64,000 nt of DNA from Silvania hatchlandensis (GTDB lineage: Bacteria > Pseudomonadota > Gammaproteobacteria > Enterobacterales > Enterobacteriaceae): contig NZ_JAMGZK010000048.1 in NCBI RefSeq assembly GCF_025564065.1, positions 62,001-126,000 on the forward strand, written 5' to 3'. Shown piece after piece: positions 59,764-64,000 of this stretch. The stretch's first letter is position 1. Each line of letters opens with the position of its first letter. The position numbers and the translations under genes were made by a program. A model generated the notes under the pieces. The model was not told where the DNA came from. It saw nothing but the letters and a program-made list of their open reading frames with translations, and did no database searches.

Positions 59764-60414
59764 ATGGAAAGAAAATATCTCACCTTAAACAGTGCGCTCC
59801 TCTTATGGCTGCTTGCGCTCATCGCCTGGTGCCTCAACGTACCCCCTCTTGCGTGGCTGTTCGCTGCATTGAGCCTGGCGGCCTTCGCGATCCCCCTTCT
59901 CCTTTATCAGGTTAATATCATGTTTAAAAAGACGAAAATTATCGAAATGGACAAGCCAGCCGAGTTTATGCCACCGGCCCCGGCCAGCGAGAAAGAGCCC
60001 ACCGTCATCGAGAAACACGGCACCACCGTCATTGCCAGCGACGTGTGCGTTGAAGGCAACATTGTTTCCGGCGGCCATGTCTACGTTCACGGCACGCTGA
60101 ACGGAAATATCGATTCCAAAGAGAGCCTGATAAAAGTCATGCGTGGGGGTCTGGTTGAGGGGAACATCACTTGCCGGGAGCTGATTATCGATGGCAAGGT
60201 GATCGGCCAGTGCAGCAGCGATATGGTTGAAATCTGTGAGCATGGTCAGGTCACGGGTACTTTGGCCTACCGCACGCTGGCCGTTAAAAAAGGCGGCTCG
60301 TTTTCCGGTCAGGCGGAGGTTTTACCCGCCGTTGCAGAGAAGAACAACGTGGTAGGTCTGATGAAAGAAATCGCACCTGACACGCTGGTTGACGTACACA
60401 TCCACCCGCTTTGA
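59764..60414 (+). CDS. Bactofilin-like polymer-forming protein with membrane anchor
   Basis: 216 residues. Two hydrophobic helices (about 9-27 and 29-48) precede a right-handed beta-helix bactofilin domain (DUF583) from about residue 84: GTTVIASDVCVEGNIVSGGH, then repeats of V-x-G-x-hydrophobic type up to residue 190. Bactofilins polymerise without nucleotides and help in cell shape or surface organisation. The first ATG has GGAG 15 bases upstream, a poor spacing, so the start could be later, e.g. the Met at 59920 that would remove the helices. K-12 has no gene here between yhhX and ryhB. Confidence 0.85.
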   Translation: MERKYLTLNSALLLWLLALIAWCLNVPPLAWLFAALSLAAFAIPLLLYQVNIMFKKTKIIEMDKPAEFMPPAPASEKEPTVIEKHGTTVIASDVCVEGNIVSGGHVYVHGTLNGNIDSKESLIKVMRGGLVEGNITCRELIIDGKVIGQCSSDMVEICEHGQVTGTLAYRTLAVKKGGSFSGQAEVLPAVAEKNNVVGLMKEIAPDTLVDVHIHPL

Positions 60415-60417
60415 GCA

Positions 60418-60511
60418 AAAAAAAAGCCAGCGTTAAGCTGGCTAAAGTAATACTGGAAGCAATGTGAGCAATGTCGTGCTTTCAGGTTTCCGTCGCGGAC
60501 TTCCTGAATGC
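60418..60511 (-). ncRNA. ryhB: RyhB small RNA
   Basis: On the minus strand from about 60511, GCATTCAGGAAG starts the RNA, and the core CCTGAAAGCACGACATTGCT and CACATTGCTTCCAGTATTAC are identical or nearly so to E. coli RyhB. It ends in the hairpin AGCCAGC-TTAAC-GCTGGCT with a T-run. RyhB is an Hfq-dependent RNA that represses iron-using proteins when iron is low. The 5' 30 nt differ from E. coli. Located next to yhhY, as in E. coli. Confidence 0.93.
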
Positions 60512-60516
60512 AAGGC

Positions 60517-60535
60517 AATAATAATCATTCTCATT
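60517..60535. promoter_or_regulatory. Fur box of ryhB
   Basis: AATAATAATCATTCTCATT, reading AATGAGAATGATTATTATT on the ryhB strand, matches the 19-bp Fur consensus well and lies immediately upstream of the RNA start, where Fur-Fe2+ would block transcription. Confidence 0.85.
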
Positions 60536-60632
60536 CGCACTTGTCCAGTACTTTTTGCAAAAAAAGGCGGTTGACTCAAATTTTAAAGTCAACGATGTTG
60601 AAAAGGATATTAACCCACAGAGGAACGAAGGA

Positions 60633-61121
60633 ATGAGTGAGATAGTGATACGCCACGCTGAACCGAAAGATGCCGACGCTTTACGCCAGAACTATATGCA
60701 TCCGGGGGTGTATCACGACACGCTACAACTACCTCATCCCTCGCTGGAAATGTGGCAGGAACGTCTGGTGGTCAAACCTGGACAGCGGCGGCTGGTCGCC
60801 TGCATCGACGATATCGTTGTTGGCGATCTGGCCCTCCAGGTCGAGTCGAATCCACGGCGCAGCCATGTGGCCACTTTTGGCATCAGCGTCGCGGCGCATG
60901 CTCAGGGGCGCGGAGTGGGCAGCGCATTAATGCGCGAAATGGTCAACCTGTGCGATAACTGGCTGCGCATTGAACGTATTGAGCTAACGGTATTTGCCGA
61001 TAACCCGTCAGCGCTGGCGCTGTATCGAAAGTTTGGTTTTGAAACGGAAGGCACCGGCAAGAAATTCGCCCTGCGCAACGGCGAGTATGTGGATGCCTTG
61101 TATATGGCGCGGATGAAGTAG
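60633..61121 (+). CDS. yhhY: GNAT amino-acid N-acetyltransferase YhhY
   Basis: 162 residues from the ATG at 60633 (MSEIVIRHAEPKDADALRQN), preceded by GAAGGA. The frame is open to 60555, but the GNAT start and ribosome site favour this Met. The acetyl-CoA loop is AHAQGRGVGSALMREM, and NPSALALYRKFGFE closes the domain. E. coli YhhY (AaaT) acetylates the N-terminus of some amino acids. Confidence 0.94.
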   Translation: MSEIVIRHAEPKDADALRQNYMHPGVYHDTLQLPHPSLEMWQERLVVKPGQRRLVACIDDIVVGDLALQVESNPRRSHVATFGISVAAHAQGRGVGSALMREMVNLCDNWLRIERIELTVFADNPSALALYRKFGFETEGTGKKFALRNGEYVDALYMARMK

Positions 61122-61130
61122 TTAATTTTT

Positions 61131-61170
61131 GCCCCTCACCCTAAAACCCTCTCCCCATAGGGGAGAGGGG
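61131..61170. repeat. Palindromic CCCTCTCCCC repeat between yhhY and ggt
   Basis: GCCCCTCACCCT precedes CCCTCTCCCC-ATA-GGGGAGAGGG, in the convergent gap between yhhY and ggt. Fifth copy of the family. Confidence 0.7.
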
Positions 61171-61175
61171 AAAAT

Positions 61176-62921
61176 TCAGTACCCCGCCGTCAAATCATCC
61201 ACCGAACGCGGATCCGACGCACCGTACAGCGCGCCGTCCGGCCCGACCATAATGCTCTGCGTACTGCCCATCGCCTCTTTCACCGCCACTTTTTGCCCAC
61301 GCTGCTCAAGCAGCTTCAGGGTATCGGGGCTAAAGCCTTTTTCCACCCGAAGCTCGTCCGGCAGCCACTGATGATGGAAGCGCGGCGCGTTGGTGGCTTC
61401 TGCCACGTTCATCCCAAAATCAACGCTGTTGACCACCATTTGCAGCACGGTGGTGATAATACGGCTCCCGCCAGGGCTACCGGTCACCAGCCAGGTTTTG
61501 CCATCTTTTACCACAATGGTCGGTGACATCGACGACAGCGGACGCTTCTTCGGCCCGACGGCGTTGGCATCCCCGCCCACCAGACCATAGACGTTCGGCA
61601 CGCCCGGTTTGGCAGAGAAATCATCCATCTCGTTGTTAAGCAGAATGCCGCTGTTACCGGCGACAATCCCGGTGCCGAAGGTGGTGTTCAGGGTATAGGT
61701 CACCGCCACCGCATTACCGTCTTTATCCACCACCGAGAAGTGGGTGGTCTGGTTACTTTCATAGGGTGCCAGCTTGCCGGGGCGGATCTCGCTCGACGGT
61801 TTGGCTTTATTGATGTCGATCTGATCGGCAAGGGATTTGGCATAGGCTTTGTCGGTCAGCGCCTGCCAGGGGACTTTGACGAAATCCGGATCGCCCAGAT
61901 ACTCCGAGCGGTCGGCATAGGCATATTTTTCCGCCTCGGCCATCACCTGCATCGTATCCGCGCTGCCGAAGCCAAATTTGTGCATATCGAAGTTTTCGAG
62001 AATGTTGAGGATCTGCACGATATGGATCCCACCGGAAGACGGTGGCGGCATAGAGAACACCTGATACCCGCGATAGTCCCCGCTGATTGGCTTACGCTCC
62101 ACGGCTTTGTATTCGGCGAGATCGGCTTTGGTGATCAGCCCGCTGTTCTTCTTCATCTCGTCGGCGATCTGGTCGGCAATCACCCCTTTATAGAAGGCAT
62201 CCGGGCCGTTTTCGGCAATCATCTCCAGGCTTTTCGCAAGGTTGGCCTGCACCAGCTTGTCGCCCTTTTTCAGCGGCTCGCCGTCTTTCCAGAAGATCGC
62301 CTTACTGTTCTCGTGGTTGGGAAGCACTTCGCTGCCGTAGGTTTTCAGATCGTCGGCCAGCGCATCGTTGACCATAAAACCGTCACGCGCCAGCTTGATG
62401 GCAGGCTGCACCACTTTGTTCAGCGGCAGGGTGCCGTATTTATCCAGCGCCAGCGAGAATCCAGCCACGGTGCCCGGGGTGCCGGTTGCCAGATGGGAGG
62501 TGAGTGATTTTTTGCTGTCCGCATTACCCTGATCGTCGAGGAACATGTCGCGCGTCGCCTGATTCGGGGCCATCTCGCGGAAGTCGATCGCCGTGGTGAC
62601 GCCATCTTTGGTGCGTAGCATCATAAATCCGCCGCCGCCGAGGTTACCCGCCTGCGGGTGCGTCACCGCCAGAGCATAGCCCACCGCTACTGCCGCATCC
62701 ACGGCATTCCCGCCCTGCTTGAGGATATCCACCCCCACCTGGGTGGCGAGAGCATCCACCGAGGCAACCATCCCCTTCTCCGCCCGCACGGGATGGAACA
62801 CATCTTCCTCCACCCCATACGAGACGGGCGCCGCCGCCGGGGGAGTGGCTGCCACGCTAAACGTACTGCCTGCCATCAGGGCAGCGATGGCGATCCAGCG
62901 TATAAACGTTGGTTTAATCAT
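61176..62921 (-). CDS. ggt: Gamma-glutamyltranspeptidase Ggt
   Basis: 581 residues from the ATG at 62919-62921, preceded by TGGAG; a few codons upstream are open but unsupported. A signal peptide (FIRWIAIAALMAGSTFSVAA) sends it to the periplasm. The autocatalytic cleavage nucleophile is Thr392 in SNQTTHFSVVD, producing large and small subunits. Later motifs are LNNEMDDFS and SSMSPTIV. It splits glutathione and transfers gamma-glutamyl groups. The yhhZ and yrhAB genes seen in K-12 near here are missing. Confidence 0.97.
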   Translation of the reverse strand: MIKPTFIRWIAIAALMAGSTFSVAATPPAAAPVSYGVEEDVFHPVRAEKGMVASVDALATQVGVDILKQGGNAVDAAVAVGYALAVTHPQAGNLGGGGFMMLRTKDGVTTAIDFREMAPNQATRDMFLDDQGNADSKKSLTSHLATGTPGTVAGFSLALDKYGTLPLNKVVQPAIKLARDGFMVNDALADDLKTYGSEVLPNHENSKAIFWKDGEPLKKGDKLVQANLAKSLEMIAENGPDAFYKGVIADQIADEMKKNSGLITKADLAEYKAVERKPISGDYRGYQVFSMPPPSSGGIHIVQILNILENFDMHKFGFGSADTMQVMAEAEKYAYADRSEYLGDPDFVKVPWQALTDKAYAKSLADQIDINKAKPSSEIRPGKLAPYESNQTTHFSVVDKDGNAVAVTYTLNTTFGTGIVAGNSGILLNNEMDDFSAKPGVPNVYGLVGGDANAVGPKKRPLSSMSPTIVVKDGKTWLVTGSPGGSRIITTVLQMVVNSVDFGMNVAEATNAPRFHHQWLPDELRVEKGFSPDTLKLLEQRGQKVAVKEAMGSTQSIMVGPDGALYGASDPRSVDDLTAGY

Positions 62922-63043
62922 TGTTATTCTCCAGGTACAGGGACTCACGCTCCCGCTTAAGCCTGGTTCATAACTCTTAAAAAATCATTGTACTGGCGGA
63001 TCCGAGGTAAACTTGAAGAAGGCCTCAGACGGAGGAAACAATC

Positions 63044-63433
63044 ATGAAAAAACTGATTCTTGTTGCGGCGCTACTGCCGTTTACCCTGTTCGCGCAGCCG
63101 ATTAACACCCTGAACAATCCCAACCAGCCGGGCTATCAAAACCCCAGCCAGCAGCGGATGCAGAACGAAATGCAAGTTCAGCAGCAGCAGCAAAGCCGGA
63201 TGCTAAATCAGCAGATGCAGACGCAGACCCGTACGCAGCAGCAGCATCTGCAGACGCAGATCAATAACAATACCCAGCGCGTCCAACAGAGCCAGCCAGG
63301 GGTGCAGGTGTTGCCCAACACCAATGGCAGCATGCTGAGCGGGGGGACGTCTTCGGGCGGCGGGATGCAGCAGCAACATATGCTGCCGCAGCAGCAGCCT
63401 CAGCAAAACGGTGGCATGCAGAATAACCCTTAG
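63044..63433 (+). CDS. yhhA: YhhA, Gln/Asn-rich secreted protein (DUF2756)
   Basis: 129 residues. A signal peptide ([18 protein letters not shown]) is followed by a low-complexity body dominated by Gln and Asn, with runs such as QVQQQQQ, and a Gly/Ser-rich patch near 98-108. Shorter than my memory of E. coli YhhA (about 146). Function unknown. Its stop overlaps the ugpQ stop (TTAG at 63430-63433), so the two converge directly. Confidence 0.88.
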   Translation: MKKLILVAALLPFTLFAQPINTLNNPNQPGYQNPSQQRMQNEMQVQQQQQSRMLNQQMQTQTRTQQQHLQTQINNNTQRVQQSQPGVQVLPNTNGSMLSGGTSSGGGMQQQHMLPQQQPQQNGGMQNNP

Positions 63434-64000
63434 GACTGAAAGTCCGGGCCAATCAGCGCAATGGCATCGGTACAGATGCAGTCCACACCCCAGCCCAGCA
63501 GTTCAGCTGCGCGCTGGGGTTGGTTGACGGTATAGACCAGGATGCGTAACCCGGTGGCCTTGATTTCGTGCACCCGTGCTTCATCCAGCAAGCGGTGATT
63601 GAGGTGGATAGACACGCAGCCCAGCCGCGCAGTCAGTGCGCGCCAGTCGTCACGCCACTCGTCCAGCAATAGCCCGCGCGGCAGCTCAGGGGCTGCCGCC
63701 TGCGCTGCTTCCAGCGCGTCGATCTCAAACGACGACAGCAGCGGGGCGGGCATACCTTCCCACAGCTCGCGCGCCGCCAGGGCAATCACTTTACCAGTCA
63801 GCGGCCCGCTGCCGGTCGTGGGTTTGATCTCAATATTCGCCATCATGCCATGCTGACGACAGCGATCGGCCACCTCGGCCAGCAGCGGCAGCGGCTCGCC
63901 TTTAAATTCCTTGCCAAACCAGCTCCCGGCGTCGACCTTCAGCAGATCGCGCCACGGCAGCGCCCCCGCCACGCCCCAGCCGTTGCTGGTGCGCTCGAGG
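63430..64000 (-). CDS. ugpQ: Glycerophosphodiester phosphodiesterase UgpQ (partial, C-terminal part)
   Basis: About 190 codons are present; the start lies beyond the right edge. The visible part begins [20 protein letters not shown] and includes [11 protein letters not shown] with the metal-binding Glu and Lys of the GDPD barrel, then [19 protein letters not shown] and CTDAI near the end. UgpQ hydrolyses glycerophosphodiesters to glycerol-3-phosphate. In relatives it is the last gene of ugpBAECQ, which should continue to the right of this window. Confidence 0.95.
   Translation of the reverse strand, partial: LERTSNGWGVAGALPWRDLLKVDAGSWFGKEFKGEPLPLLAEVADRCRQHGMMANIEIKPTTGSGPLTGKVIALAARELWEGMPAPLLSSFEIDALEAAQAAAPELPRGLLLDEWRDDWRALTARLGCVSIHLNHRLLDEARVHEIKATGLRILVYTVNQPQRAAELLGWGVDCICTDAIALIGPDFQS

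Overview
The window is a stretch of enterobacterial core chromosome. Gene order and protein sequences follow the Escherichia coli/Salmonella block from damX to ugpQ (about 74-77 min on the K-12 map) almost without a break. The moderately high GC and the particular set of missing or extra genes (no rtcRBA between malT and glpR, no yhhZ/yrhAB before ggt, a DUF1471 gene instead of yhgA after feoC, a bactofilin gene next to ryhB) point to the Enterobacter/Lelliottia/Leclercia/Klebsiella side of the Enterobacteriaceae rather than to E. coli. I cannot fix the genus from the sequence alone. No tRNA, rRNA, IS element, prophage or CRISPR array was seen.

Layout. 1-5656 (minus): the 5' end of damX, the shikimate genes aroB and aroK, and the pilus/competence-like hofMNOPQ cluster. 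5777-13434: mrcA (PBP1a), nudE, igaA, yrfG, hslR and hslO. 13813-20726: pckA, the osmosensing pair ompR-envZ, greB and yhgF (tex). 21017-25745: feoABC iron import, a small secreted DUF1471 protein, bioH and the ComF-like gntX. 25804-28002: nfuA and gluconate permease gntT with two GntR operators. 28057-35835: malPQ and their activator malT, with MalT boxes and a CRP site between. 35864-39552: glpEGR facing glpD. 39697-49067: the complete glycogen operon glgBXCAP. 49319-51194: asd and yhgN. 54643-57636: gntRKU with tandem operators. 57736-64000: yhhW, yhhX, a bactofilin, the Fur-regulated sRNA RyhB, yhhY, ggt, yhhA and the 3' part of ugpQ.

The region that stands out is 51231-54502. Two genes overlapping by ATGA lie between yhgN and gntU, which are neighbours in E. 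coli K-12. The first encodes a 699-residue RecQ-like helicase carrying a C-terminal phosphoribosyltransferase (ComFC-like) domain; the second encodes a 391-residue DprA/Smf-family protein. The block is visibly more AT-rich than its flanks and is bordered on the gntU side by a perfect 15-bp inverted repeat. The parts (helicase, PRTase, DprA) echo the ComFA-ComFC-DprA set of natural transformation, but here they look like a mobile DNA-processing or anti-phage cassette. It is the best candidate in the window for a poorly described system.

Much of the rest is central carbon and storage metabolism: PckA makes PEP, GlgCABXP build and degrade glycogen, MalPQ process maltodextrins, GlpD oxidises glycerol-3-phosphate, and GntT/GntU/GntK feed gluconate into the Entner-Doudoroff/pentose phosphate routes. 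Iron functions (Feo, NfuA, RyhB) recur as a second theme.
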